Position numbers and translations under genes: made by a program
In this document: positions 50,557 through 59,472 of the stretch, in pieces
Layout of the letters: each line of letters begins with the position of its first letter
How positions within the stretch are numbered: position 1 is the first letter of the stretch
The notes under the pieces: generated by a model
Database searches by the model: none
The model's input: only the letters and a program-made list of their open reading frames with translations
What the model was told of the DNA's origin: nothing
Assembly: GCF_029813785.1 (NCBI RefSeq)
Contig: NZ_JARVKY010000020.1
Span: forward strand, 62,001-126,000
DNA: 64,000 nt
Reading direction: 5' to 3'
Origin: Streptomyces sp. DH41
Lineage (GTDB): Bacteria > Actinomycetota > Actinomycetes > Streptomycetales > Streptomycetaceae

Positions 50557-51240
50557 ATGATCAATTCCGGCCGCACGGGCGGAACCGCCCGAAGACTGAG
50601 AATCGGAATCGTCTCGACGGCCGTCGCCCGCGGCCACGGCCGACGCGACGCACCGGGACTCCTGGACGTGCTGACGGAGATCGGAGAGGGGCGGCACCCC
50701 TCCACGGACGGCCTGCCGCCCTACGTCCTGGGCGTGCGCGCTCAGGTGGTCCGCAGCACCACCCGGCTGCGCTCGCGCATGCTGCTCGGCAACCGCGGAC
50801 TGAGCGAACAGATCCAGGCGGAGTCCGTCCGGGTCGTCACCCAGTACACGAAGCGCGGCGAACCAGCACCCGCCGCCCTCGCCCGCTACGGCAGATCGGT
50901 CGGCACCTGGCGCAACTCTGCGGCCGTCTGCCGGTCCCGCGCCCAAGGCCTCGTCGACGAGGCGAACCACCTGCTGACCTGCTACTGGGACGCGGCCTGG
51001 ACACGCGCCCGCCGTACCCGTGAGATCCCGGAGCTGCGCCCGACCGGCTGGCTGCCGGGCCGGATCGAACTGGACGCCACCTGGCACCGGATCGACGACG
51101 GCCTGCTGTCCGACCGCTGGTACGGAGCCGGAACGGCCCGGGCGGGCGGCGACCCGGCGGTGGTCGCGCAGGCCCTGGCCATCCTCGACAGCCAGGCCAC
51201 CGGGGCCGGCGCGCCGCGCGGAACAGGCAGCAGGGGATGA
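50557..51240 (+). CDS. Unknown protein, first gene of the vWA-lipoprotein operon
   Basis: 227 aa from ATG at 50557 (GGGGG 8 bp upstream); an ATG 15 bp earlier (MGVAQ) is also in frame. The sequence is mostly helical and basic: RRLRIGIVSTAVARGHGRRD, RAQVVRSTTRLRSRMLLGN, QGLVDEANHLLTCYWDAAWTRARRTRE. No known domain or membrane helix. The stop overlaps the next ATG (ATGA), so it is co-translated with the vWA lipoprotein. Confidence 0.75.
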   Translation: MINSGRTGGTARRLRIGIVSTAVARGHGRRDAPGLLDVLTEIGEGRHPSTDGLPPYVLGVRAQVVRSTTRLRSRMLLGNRGLSEQIQAESVRVVTQYTKRGEPAPAALARYGRSVGTWRNSAAVCRSRAQGLVDEANHLLTCYWDAAWTRARRTREIPELRPTGWLPGRIELDATWHRIDDGLLSDRWYGAGTARAGGDPAVVAQALAILDSQATGAGAPRGTGSRG

Positions 51241-52025
51241 GTTCCCCCTTCACAAGGAAGGTCACCGTGCACTCCTCAGCACTTGTGCGGCCCCGGCCAC
51301 CCCGCAGGGGCCGGCCGCTCGCCCTGATACCGGCGGCCGCCCTGGTCGCCGCCCTGGCCTCCTGCACCTCGCAGTCCGAGGCGCTCACCACACCCTGCGG
51401 AGTGGTCGTCGACGGTTCGGGCTCGGCGGCCGCGACGAAGAACGGCTTCGACGCGGAGGCGAAGCTGAAGGACGAACTGCTGCCGTTCCTCAAGGAACAG
51501 AAGTGCGGCACCGTCGACTTCGCCCCCATCACGTACACCTCCCAGATCTCCTCCTGCAAGGTGGACCGGGTCGACCTCGACCCGCCGCACGACGAGACGA
51601 CGGATCAGGAGAGCCAGCGGCGCGAGGCCCGCGCCGGCGCCGCCGGCCAGGCGCTCAAGGAACTGGAGTGCGCCATGAAGGAGCGCCCCGGCTCCGACGT
51701 GTGGGGCGCGCTGGACCGCATCGCCTCGGTGATGCCCTCGGACGGCCCGAAGGCCAAGCTGCTCGTGGTGAGCGACTTCGAGCAGTCCGACCCCGAGTTC
51801 TCGATCGGCGACGCCGACCTCACGACCGAGGCCGGGCGCGACAAGGCCATCTCCTCCCTGGTCAAGGGGCGCGGTCTGCCCGCCATCAACGGGATGGACG
51901 TCTATCCCGTCGGCTTCGGCATGAAGTACGGCGACCGGGCCAGCGAGTTCGAGGGGTTCGAGGCGTTCTGGATGGAGGTCCTGGAAGAAAGGGCGAAGGC
52001 CGATGTCCACAACGAATACCGGTGA
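51237..52025 (+). CDS. von Willebrand A-like lipoprotein
   Basis: 262 aa. The N-terminus is a signal peptide with a lipobox (ALVAALASC, Cys about residue 42), so the protein is anchored at the outer face. The following domain starts with a MIDAS-type DGSGS motif (GVVVDGSGSAAATK) and has LLVVSDFEQSDPE later, the layout of a vWA fold binding a divalent cation. It likely recognises an extracellular ligand or partner. Its 3' end overlaps the next gene by 23 bp. Confidence 0.82.
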   Translation: MSSPFTRKVTVHSSALVRPRPPRRGRPLALIPAAALVAALASCTSQSEALTTPCGVVVDGSGSAAATKNGFDAEAKLKDELLPFLKEQKCGTVDFAPITYTSQISSCKVDRVDLDPPHDETTDQESQRREARAGAAGQALKELECAMKERPGSDVWGALDRIASVMPSDGPKAKLLVVSDFEQSDPEFSIGDADLTTEAGRDKAISSLVKGRGLPAINGMDVYPVGFGMKYGDRASEFEGFEAFWMEVLEERAKADVHNEYR

Positions 52026-53622
52026 GCCGCGCCGCCAGCGGCGCGGCCGGCTGAGCCTGCCGGCACCCCGCAGGGCGGACGGGCAGCGCGGTGTCCGCGC
52101 CCGCGGCGGCGTGCCCGTAGCGCGGTACGACGGTTCCGCCGTCCTCGACGACCGGGCCGAGCGGCAACTGCTGCGGGCCGCGGGCGCCATGGGCCGCAAG
52201 GCGGCCAAGCGGAAGGTGCTGGACCCCTGGGTCCTGCGGGGCGAGGGCCGGCCCGCCTACTTCGCCGAACTCGCCTCCGTGCGGGACCGGGTGATCGGGC
52301 GGATCAGTGAACAGGCGGGGCTCACCGAGGAGCGGGAGAAGCTCCTCGACGCCCGAGCCGTGTCCGAGGTGACCAAGTGCACCGCCGACACCCTGCTGAT
52401 CGACCAACGCCTGCGCGAGGCCGCGGCGCAGATCGACACCGCCAAGGACCAACTGGACATCCTCGCCCGGCGCACCAATCGCTGGAACCGCTTCCGGGAC
52501 GCCATCCGCGCCAGGCTGGAAGCCCGGTGGATGGAGCAGACCTTCCCCGCCGTACCGACGCCCCGCCGCGCGGGCGACGGCGCCGACGGTGATGGTGAGG
52601 GCCGGTCGCCGGAGTCGCCGGCGGCCGTCCCCGCGCAGGCGCGGCAGACCCGTACCGACGAGGAACCGGACATCCTCCAGCCGGTGCCCAGCACGGGCGA
52701 GGCGCCCCGGCCCGCCGACGGTGACGGTGACGGTGACGGCGGCCCGGCACCGGTGCGAGTGCCGCACCTCGGGGCGCGGACCGCGGTCGGGGACATCACC
52801 GCCGACGCGTGGGAGGGACTGGCCAAACGGCCCGGCCTGCCCGGCTGGATGACCTGGGCGACGCTCCTGGCGATCGTGCTGGTGGAGGCACCCATCTACT
52901 GGGCGGCGTTCCAGCCGTTCCACGGGGTGGGCAGCGTCAACGCCGACACCCAGACCATCACGCTGGCCGCGGCCGCCGCGTTCGTCATGGTCCTGCTGCC
53001 CCACCTCGCCGGACGCATGCTGCGCTGGCGTGCCACGACCGGGGCCGTCCGCACCTCGTGGCTGCCGTCCCTCACCCTGCTGGGGGTGTGGGTGGCGCTG
53101 ACCGTCCTGTTCGGCGTCCTGCGCGCCAAGTTCGTGACGCAGAGCGAGGGCGAGACCGACCTGCCGCCGGAGGCCGAGGGCTTCGCCGGCGCGGACACCG
53201 GTACGACCGCCACCCTGCTGGACCGCCTGGACCTGGCGCCCCAGACGGTCACCGCGATGTTCTGCGCCCTCCTGCTGCTGTCCGGCGGGATCGGCTTCCT
53301 CCTGGGGCTCTTCCGCGAACACCCCTTCCTCGACGCCTACCGGACGGCGCTGGAACGCCGGGCCGCGCTCCTGCGGCGCCGCGAGGAGAGCGTCGCGGCG
53401 ACGGAGCGGGCACGGGCCGCGCAGAGCACGGCCGAGGCCCGCGGGGAGGACCGCCGGCAGGCGACGGAGCAGCGGATCCGCGCCGTGCACGCGCTCTACG
53501 ACGCGGCGGCGGCGGCCTATCTCAACGGCCTGGTCAACGAATCCGGCGACGCCGCGGTGACGGAGGCGGCCATGAAACTGGCCGACACCTGGCCGCTGCT
53601 GCCGACCACCGCCCGGCGCTGA
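52003..53622 (+). CDS. Membrane protein with coiled-coil ends
   Basis: 539 aa, ATG with GAAGG upstream and inside the vWA gene's end. The cytoplasmic N-terminal half contains helices (QLLRAAGAMGRKAAKRK, REKLLDARAVSEVTKC, LREAAAQIDTAKDQLDILAR) and an Asp/Gly-rich linker (GDGDGDGDGGP). Four hydrophobic segments follow (WMTWATLLAIVLVEAPIYW, LAAAAAFVMVLLPHLAG, LPSLTLLGVWVALTVLFGVL, MFCALLLLSGGIGFLLGLF), then a long charged helix. No known family. It probably transmits a signal from the vWA lipoprotein to the inside. Confidence 0.78.
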   Translation: MSTTNTGEPRRQRRGRLSLPAPRRADGQRGVRARGGVPVARYDGSAVLDDRAERQLLRAAGAMGRKAAKRKVLDPWVLRGEGRPAYFAELASVRDRVIGRISEQAGLTEEREKLLDARAVSEVTKCTADTLLIDQRLREAAAQIDTAKDQLDILARRTNRWNRFRDAIRARLEARWMEQTFPAVPTPRRAGDGADGDGEGRSPESPAAVPAQARQTRTDEEPDILQPVPSTGEAPRPADGDGDGDGGPAPVRVPHLGARTAVGDITADAWEGLAKRPGLPGWMTWATLLAIVLVEAPIYWAAFQPFHGVGSVNADTQTITLAAAAAFVMVLLPHLAGRMLRWRATTGAVRTSWLPSLTLLGVWVALTVLFGVLRAKFVTQSEGETDLPPEAEGFAGADTGTTATLLDRLDLAPQTVTAMFCALLLLSGGIGFLLGLFREHPFLDAYRTALERRAALLRRREESVAATERARAAQSTAEARGEDRRQATEQRIRAVHALYDAAAAAYLNGLVNESGDAAVTEAAMKLADTWPLLPTTARR

Positions 53623-53663
53623 CCGAGGGCGCTTCCGGCCTCCGGCCCCAGAGCATCGTCGGG

Positions 53664-53746
53664 GCCGGGAGCCGGGAGCCGGGAGCCGGGAGCCGGGAGC
53701 CGGGAGCCGGGAGCCGGGAGCGGGGAGCGGGATCGGGAGCGGGATC
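53664..53746. repeat. GCCGGGA heptamer array
   Basis: Eight perfect 7-bp units (53664-53719) followed by degenerate copies, in the 160-bp gap between the membrane protein and the RES gene. No gene is present. Confidence 0.95.
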
Positions 53747-53760
53747 GAGGCTGAGTCGAC

Positions 53761-53792
53761 GGCCGGTCGGAACTCCGGCCGGTCAGAACTCC
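53761..53792. repeat. 16-bp tandem duplication at the RES gene 3' end
   Basis: GGCCGGTCGGAACTCC and GGCCGGTCAGAACTCC are adjacent; the second contains the RES-gene stop codon. A single base difference between the copies separates stop from read-through. Confidence 0.85.
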
Positions 53793-54436
53793 GGCTCCGA
53801 GATCACCGCCCGCAGCGGGCCCAGCAGTCGGTTGACCTCCGTCAGGCCGGCGGGGGAGTCCAACCGGTAGCACTCCTCCGGCCGGGACGCGAAAAGCGGC
53901 TCGGGACACCGGTCGCCGAACAGATGCAGGGCCCGCCGCGGCATGCAGCGCTTGGACGTCCAGTACAGCCCCTGCGCCTCCGGGCTGTGCTCCCGTATCA
54001 GCCGGACCCAGTACCGGGTCTGCGCGTACTCCATGCTGGTCACCAGCCAGTCGTCCTGCCACACCGCCGCCAGGCCCTCCGCGGTGGTGAGGTCGACCAG
54101 CGTCACGTCCGAGACCGTACGGACCGCCGAGAGCAGGTACCGGGAGGCCTGCGCCCACGGCACCTGCCGGACGGCCGCCCGGTCGTCGAACTCCACGGAC
54201 CTGAGCAGCACCTCCGCGAGCGCCGTCACCGGGTCGAGCGCGGCGTACAGGTACGGGTAAGGATCCTTGTCCGTGGGGTCGAACCGGCTTCCCTTGAAGT
54301 ACTCGTGCGCCGTGCGCGGGTTGTACTGCCCCACGCCGTACTGGGTCTCGTGACAGCGCCAGAGCAGGGATCCCGCCGTGAGCTCGGTGAACACCGGCTC
54401 CATCGGCATGCCCTCGGGAGGAATCTGGCCGCCCAT
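53783..54436 (-). CDS. RES-domain protein (possible NAD+-degrading toxin)
   Basis: 217 aa, ATG sharing its A with the upstream stop (TGATG). The RES residues are seen: Arg in GSLLWRCHETQYG, Glu in LYAALDPVTALAEVLL and Ser in GLYWTSKRCMPR, in the order and spacing of the family. RES proteins in toxin-antitoxin pairs (for example MbcT) degrade NAD+. The upstream gene is in the antitoxin position. A short 16-bp duplication covers its stop codon. Confidence 0.85.
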   Translation of the reverse strand: MGGQIPPEGMPMEPVFTELTAGSLLWRCHETQYGVGQYNPRTAHEYFKGSRFDPTDKDPYPYLYAALDPVTALAEVLLRSVEFDDRAAVRQVPWAQASRYLLSAVRTVSDVTLVDLTTAEGLAAVWQDDWLVTSMEYAQTRYWVRLIREHSPEAQGLYWTSKRCMPRRALHLFGDRCPEPLFASRPEECYRLDSPAGLTEVNRLLGPLRAVISEPEF

Positions 54437-55074
54437 CAGTGTGCCTCCACCAGTTCGGCGGCGGCCGCCACCAAGTCCTCGTCGGGGAGGGTGCCGAGCA
54501 GCTCCGCCGGAACCCCGCGCAGCCACGCGTTGCCGCCCAGCCACCAGTCGGCGGCGCCCCAGGGGTCCCGGTCGGCCCGCAGCAGCTCGTTGATCCGCCG
54601 CACGACCGGCAGCGGTTCCGCCGTGCCCGGCCGGAACTGGAAACGTGGATAACGCGGCCCGCTGCCCGGATCGTTGAGCCGGATCACCCCGGGCGGCTCC
54701 GGCCCGCCGTCCGGCACCCGGGCCAGCAGGCCCGCGTGCTCCCGCGGCGACAGGGCCGGGGCGGCGAGCAGACGTGTACGGGCGGCGCGCCGCAACTCGT
54801 CCGGCCCGGCCGGAGCTTCGCCAAGGAGACCGATGAGGTCCGCCACGAGCGCGGCGGACGGGACGGACGGGACGCCGGGGGCCTCGGCCGCGTACCGCCG
54901 ACCGTCGAGATGCTCCGCGACGGGATGGCCGGGCGGGAGCACGGCCAGTGCGCGCATCAGCCGGCGCAGCGCGCGGGCCGCGCCCGGCACCCGGCCGGCG
55001 ACGGCCTCGTCGTACAGCAGGCGCAGCGCCGAGACGACCTTCTGACGGGCCTCCTCGTCGAGTTCGCCGGACAA
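54436..55074 (-). CDS. Putative RES partner/antitoxin-like protein
   Basis: About 212 aa with a TTG start at 55074; no ATG/GTG is available and the start is uncertain, since the frame is open to about 55116 (NPTDLLLSLKEN). The N-terminal half is helical (EEARQKVVSALRLLYDEAVAG). The C-terminal part, PVVRRINELLR, DPWGAADWWLGGNAWLRG and PAELLGTLPDEDLV, resembles the C-terminal region of RES-associated Xre/MbcA-type antitoxins, but no HTH is visible. It is likely the RES partner, with CHAT directly upstream. Confidence 0.65.
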   Translation of the reverse strand: MSGELDEEARQKVVSALRLLYDEAVAGRVPGAARALRRLMRALAVLPPGHPVAEHLDGRRYAAEAPGVPSVPSAALVADLIGLLGEAPAGPDELRRAARTRLLAAPALSPREHAGLLARVPDGGPEPPGVIRLNDPGSGPRYPRFQFRPGTAEPLPVVRRINELLRADRDPWGAADWWLGGNAWLRGVPAELLGTLPDEDLVAAAAELVEAH

Positions 55075-55118
55075 CAGGCGGGCGTTCTCCTTCAGTGACA
55101 GGAGCAGGTCGGTCGGGT

Positions 55119-58100
55119 TTACCTGGATCCCCCCTGGGCGGTCTCGGGCGGTGCGGCCGGGGCGGGATTGCCCTGGTGGACGAAGGCGGCCCAGGTCTCG
55201 GGCCGGTCGCGGAAGTCCTGGCGGAGCCGGTAGCCGGAGACGTCCGCCAGTCCGGTCACCGCGGGGCGCAGATCCGGCGGGGTGATCATCCAGCGCTGCG
55301 CGGCCCGCAGGGCGTCCGGCGGCGCGAGTCCTGCCGCGAGCCGGTCGTGCAGGACCAGCATGAGGATCTCGGAGCTGCCGTCGGGGACCCGCCACCGGGA
55401 GCCGATGGCGTCGGCCGCGAGCCGGTGGACCAGGACCGAGGTCACCGTCAGGGCCTCGTCGTGGTCGCGGGTGGTGAGGTCCGTCTCGCACGCGCTGCAC
55501 ACCACCAGCGGACCCCGTGTCCGCGGTGAGGCGTCGCCGGACGGGGTGTCCAGCAGGGTGCTGAGCGTGAGGTCGGCGCTGACGGCCCCGTCCGCCGCGG
55601 CCGCCGCGGGCGGGGCCAGCCGCAGCGCGGAGGCGGTCGGGTCCGGCCCGGCCAGCCCGTGGCAGGCGAGGTGCACCAGCGAGGCGGGGGCGCCGTCCCG
55701 CGCGCCCAGCAGCCCCAGCACCGTCTCCGGAGTGGGGGTGGTGCCGTACGACTCGGTGAAGTGCCCGGCGTCCGGGTAGTACCGCTCCTGGAGGACCTCG
55801 ACTTCCTCCTCCGCCCACATCAGGTCGTGCCCGTGGAAGACCAGGGCGGGCCGCTCGGCCGGGCGCATCCGCCGCCGTGCCGACGCACGGAGGAACTCAC
55901 GCCCCGAGGCCGCGTGCGAGACCACCGCGACCTCGCACAGCCGCACCGGATCTGGGCCGCCGGCGCCGGCCGGCGGTCGCAGCACGGCCGCCTGCCACGG
56001 CACCACGCCCAGCTCGCCGCAGGGCACCAGCACCAGCCGTACGGCGGCCTCGGACGCGCTTTCCGAGGCGGTGGAGGAGTGTGTGTCCTCGGAGTCCACC
56101 GGGTGTCGGACGAGCCCGGATTCGCGCAGGGCCCGCCCCCACAGGCCGAGGCGGTCCAGGACCGGACCCACCACACCACCGGCCCAGTCGCACAGCGCGG
56201 TGAGCGCCGCCGACCACGCCCGGTCCGCCCGGTCGAGTTCCTGGGGCGACACCTCGCCGTCGGCCGACTCCAGCCGCTGCCGGGCCGCCCCGGCCGCCAG
56301 GAAGTCCGTCACCGGGGCCCGGCCGGCCACGGACAGTTCGGGCGACCGGACCACGCCGACCGGCCCGTCCGGGGTGACGAGAAGCAGCGCGCCGTCCTCG
56401 GCCCCCGAACCCGGCAGCAGATGGACCAGGGCGTCGACCCCGGACCGCGCCAGACCGGCGCGCAGGGCGGCCACCGTCTCGGCCGACGGTTCGTCGGCCG
56501 GCCGCTCCCGGCCGCGCAGCAGGGCCAGCGACTCGCGCCGCAGGTCGCCCGGGAGCGCGGGCCCGCCGGATGATCCGGACAGCAGCTCGTCGAGCGCGGA
56601 GCGGGCCACCCCGCCGGCGGCCGGGACCTCGCCCACCGGCGCGGTGGTCCGCCAGCGTTCCGCGAGTTCCGGCGCGCCCAGCGCGGCCAGCCGGTCGGCG
56701 ACGCCCAAGGACACCGCGGCGGCCCGGAGCACCAGCGAGCGGCCGGCCTCCAGACAGCCGACCGCCTCCTCCGGGTCCCCGATCCGCAGCGCCCACAGGG
56801 CCGCCGTACGTCCCCGGTCGGCGTCCTGCCGGGCCATCCGCAGGCCGTGGCGCACCCCCGCCTGCAACAGCACGTCGTCCGCCGTGGCCCGCAGCGCGTC
56901 CCGCGCGGCGCCCACGGCGGCACGCAGGTCCTCGGTGGCCTCGGGCGTACCGGGCCGGGCGCCCGCCCGGGCGGCCAGGGTCTCCGCCAGCGACCCGTGC
57001 ACGGAGGCGTTGCCCGGGGCGTCCGGCCGCAGCGCCGACCGGGCCAGCCGCAGCTCCGCCACGGCCTCGTCCAGGGCGGCCGGGTCACCGGTGAGCTCGT
57101 ACAGCGTTCCCAGGGCGAGGGCGAGCACCCTCCGTACGCGGGACTCGAAGTCGAAGGTCACTCCCGGGCCTTCAAGAGTGGACCGGGTGCGCTCGATCCC
57201 CACGGCGAGGCGGCCGGGGTCCTTGTCCAGCTGCGCGGTGAGCGCCAGCAGAGGTGCCCAGGAGGCGTCCAGCAGTTTCCGCAGGGCGGGGATCTCCACC
57301 GACTCCGTCATGACCTGCTCGAAGTGGTGCACGGCCGTGCGGACGTCCTCCGTCGTCCTGCTGCGCAGCGCCATCGCCAGGTACGCCGAGCCGAGCAGGA
57401 ACGAGTACCCCACCGTCACCCACTCCTCCGCGCCGGCGAGCGAGTCCTCCATCTCCTGGAGGTCGAGCAGCACGGACTCGACGGCGTCGCCGTCACCGCT
57501 GTCCAACGCCTGGGTCAGGGCGATCTGCAGCCGTGCGATCCGGCCGCACGCGCGCAGGCTGATCGCCAGTCTGCCGCTCTGGGGAGCGTCGGCCCGCTCG
57601 AGGTCGCGCAGAATGGCGTCGGCCAGGTCCTCGTCCTGGAGGCTGCCTCCGGTCATGGAGGCGCCGGCGAGCATGCCGGCCATGACACCCGGCAGCCAGT
57701 CGGCGAGCTGGCCCGCGTCGAACTCCTCGGCCACGAAGGCCTCGTGCACGAGTTTCAGCCCGGCGTTCATGCCGGTCATGTCGCCGGTGCGGGTGGCCTG
57801 GGCGATGTGGGACATGGCCGCGATCATCCGGGCGGACAGCGTGGGGCGGCCCGGCCCGGCGTCCTCGCGGCCCGCCAGGACGTCGATGAGCTTGGGCACC
57901 TCCGCGGGGTCCAGTGTTCCGGGGTCCTGTACCTCGGTCAGGGCCAGGAGCTCCCACAAGGCGTCCAAGCCGCCCTCCGGGTCCGTGGCCTGTTCCTCCA
58001 CGTCCGCCGGGGAGTCGTCGGGCAGCACCGACAGCAGGGTGGGCAGCACGGAGTTCAGCATCCGAGGCAGGAAGGAGCCCTCGTACCGGCCGGACCGCAT

Positions 58101-58856
58101 CAGCCGCTCGGCCGAGGCGATCACACCGTGCATGTCGTTGCGCCGCATCGCCTCCGTGGCGGTGTTCAGGAGGAGGAGATGTTCCCGCTGCTCGGAACTC
58201 AGGTTCACCGAGTCGTTCGCCAGAAGCAGTTGGACCAGCAGATGGAAGTCCTCCGGGATACCGGAGCCGCCTTGTGTCTCGGGTCTGCCGATCTCCATGG
58301 CCATGCGCACGTCGTCGAGGCGGAGGCCGTCCGTGGTGTCGACCCCCGCCTGACGCACCGTCGCGTCCAGCCGCACCAGCCGGGACCCCAGCAGGCGTAC
58401 GAGATCGCGGCGCGCGGTGTCACGGCCCGCCGCGTCGAGCAGCTCCGACTCGCGCGCCTCCTGGAGCAGTTCGCGTGCCCGGAGGCGGTCCTCGGGCCGC
58501 TGTCCGAGGACGAACCGCGTGGCGACCAGTGTCCCGAGCCGTGCCCTGAGCCGGGCCCGGAGCGTCTCCCGACCGGGCGTCTCGCCCGACTCGTCGACGA
58601 GCAGGGCGACCTCGTCGACGCGGGCGTCCAGCTCCGGGCCGCTCGGACCGCTGTGCTCGTCGGCACGGAAGGGGACGACACAGTCCGCCGTCCCGGCCAG
58701 GACGGAGTCGGCCCGTGCGGAGACGCCGGCCGGTGAGTCGGCCGGTGAGTCGGCCGAGTGGCGCGGAGCGTGAGCGTCATGCGAGGCGTGGTGCGAGGTG
58801 TGATGCGAGGTGTGGTGCAAGGCGTCGAGCGAGGCATCGTGCGAGGCGTCGTCCAT
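55119..58856 (-). CDS. CHAT-domain (caspase-like) protease with helical repeats
   Basis: 1245 aa, ATG with GGGAGGGAG upstream. The N-terminus is His-rich and repetitive (HHTSHHTSHHASHDAH) and disordered. A long helical middle, probably TPR-like, covers residues ~100-850. The C-terminal CHAT domain holds the catalytic pair: His (H1066 in LVHLACHGL) and Cys (C1123 in VVCSACETDLT), as in the caspase-like clan CD proteases. These proteases cut a partner to trigger a response, such as gasdermin-type cell death. Neighbouring candidates are its downstream genes and the divergent zinc/membrane pair; no gasdermin is recognised. Confidence 0.88.
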   Translation of the reverse strand: MDDASHDASLDALHHTSHHTSHHASHDAHAPRHSADSPADSPAGVSARADSVLAGTADCVVPFRADEHSGPSGPELDARVDEVALLVDESGETPGRETLRARLRARLGTLVATRFVLGQRPEDRLRARELLQEARESELLDAAGRDTARRDLVRLLGSRLVRLDATVRQAGVDTTDGLRLDDVRMAMEIGRPETQGGSGIPEDFHLLVQLLLANDSVNLSSEQREHLLLLNTATEAMRRNDMHGVIASAERLMRSGRYEGSFLPRMLNSVLPTLLSVLPDDSPADVEEQATDPEGGLDALWELLALTEVQDPGTLDPAEVPKLIDVLAGREDAGPGRPTLSARMIAAMSHIAQATRTGDMTGMNAGLKLVHEAFVAEEFDAGQLADWLPGVMAGMLAGASMTGGSLQDEDLADAILRDLERADAPQSGRLAISLRACGRIARLQIALTQALDSGDGDAVESVLLDLQEMEDSLAGAEEWVTVGYSFLLGSAYLAMALRSRTTEDVRTAVHHFEQVMTESVEIPALRKLLDASWAPLLALTAQLDKDPGRLAVGIERTRSTLEGPGVTFDFESRVRRVLALALGTLYELTGDPAALDEAVAELRLARSALRPDAPGNASVHGSLAETLAARAGARPGTPEATEDLRAAVGAARDALRATADDVLLQAGVRHGLRMARQDADRGRTAALWALRIGDPEEAVGCLEAGRSLVLRAAAVSLGVADRLAALGAPELAERWRTTAPVGEVPAAGGVARSALDELLSGSSGGPALPGDLRRESLALLRGRERPADEPSAETVAALRAGLARSGVDALVHLLPGSGAEDGALLLVTPDGPVGVVRSPELSVAGRAPVTDFLAAGAARQRLESADGEVSPQELDRADRAWSAALTALCDWAGGVVGPVLDRLGLWGRALRESGLVRHPVDSEDTHSSTASESASEAAVRLVLVPCGELGVVPWQAAVLRPPAGAGGPDPVRLCEVAVVSHAASGREFLRASARRRMRPAERPALVFHGHDLMWAEEEVEVLQERYYPDAGHFTESYGTTPTPETVLGLLGARDGAPASLVHLACHGLAGPDPTASALRLAPPAAAAADGAVSADLTLSTLLDTPSGDASPRTRGPLVVCSACETDLTTRDHDEALTVTSVLVHRLAADAIGSRWRVPDGSSEILMLVLHDRLAAGLAPPDALRAAQRWMITPPDLRPAVTGLADVSGYRLRQDFRDRPETWAAFVHQGNPAPAAPPETAQGGSR

Positions 58857-59094
58857 CCAGCTCTCCCTCCCGTACTCATCATGCCCGTTGACGCCTTCAG
58901 GCACGGCCGGTTGGCGAGAGGCGCCCGCCGGGCGACCGGAGATCGACCGCTTCCCGCCCGGTAGCCGACCACTCTCCGTCCCAACCGGGCGTTTACCGGT
59001 CGAGGCCCGCCAACGCGGCACGTCCCGTGGTGTCCTGGCCAGGACATCGGGCCAACGGCGTCCGACAAGCAGGTGGTGGTGCGAGGAGGCACAC

Positions 59095-59472
59095 ATGACG
59101 GACACGGACGCGCACACGGGCACCGACCCGTCCGGTCCCGCCCGGCCGGGTTCGGCCGCGACCGGGTCACCGGTGGGCGCCGCCCGGGAGCCCGTCGCGT
59201 ACCGGGAGACGACGCGGTCCGACTACGCGGCGACGTACGCGGAGGCCCTGGACGTCGTGCCGGTCAACCAGGAGACGGTGGTGCTCAGCGGGCGGTGCCC
59301 GCGGTGCGGGTGCGCGTGCACCTACCTCCACGTCCGTCGCGCGTACCGAGGGCCGTCGCACCGCGCGGACGGCATCCCGGTCATCTGCACCTGCGAGACC
59401 GCGCATCCCGGCCGCCCGGCGGACGAGACCGGCTGCGGCGCCTACTGGAACGTACGGCTGGAGCAGAGGTGA
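59095..59472 (+). CDS. Small zinc-binding protein divergent from CHAT
   Basis: 125 aa, ATG with GAGGAGG upstream. The N-terminal half is Ser/Gly/Pro-rich; the C-terminal half has a Cys/His-rich domain (GRCPRCGCACTYLH, then VICTCETAHPGRP and GCGAYW) that can hold one or two zincs. No enzyme motif. Its stop overlaps the next gene's GTG (GTGA), and it is transcribed away from CHAT with a 238-bp gap that shows no other gene. Confidence 0.8.
   Translation: MTDTDAHTGTDPSGPARPGSAATGSPVGAAREPVAYRETTRSDYAATYAEALDVVPVNQETVVLSGRCPRCGCACTYLHVRRAYRGPSHRADGIPVICTCETAHPGRPADETGCGAYWNVRLEQR

Noticed and set aside
53664..53746. CRISPR or origin-like iterons
   Set aside because: 7-bp GC-rich units without spacers, AT-rich region or DnaA boxes.
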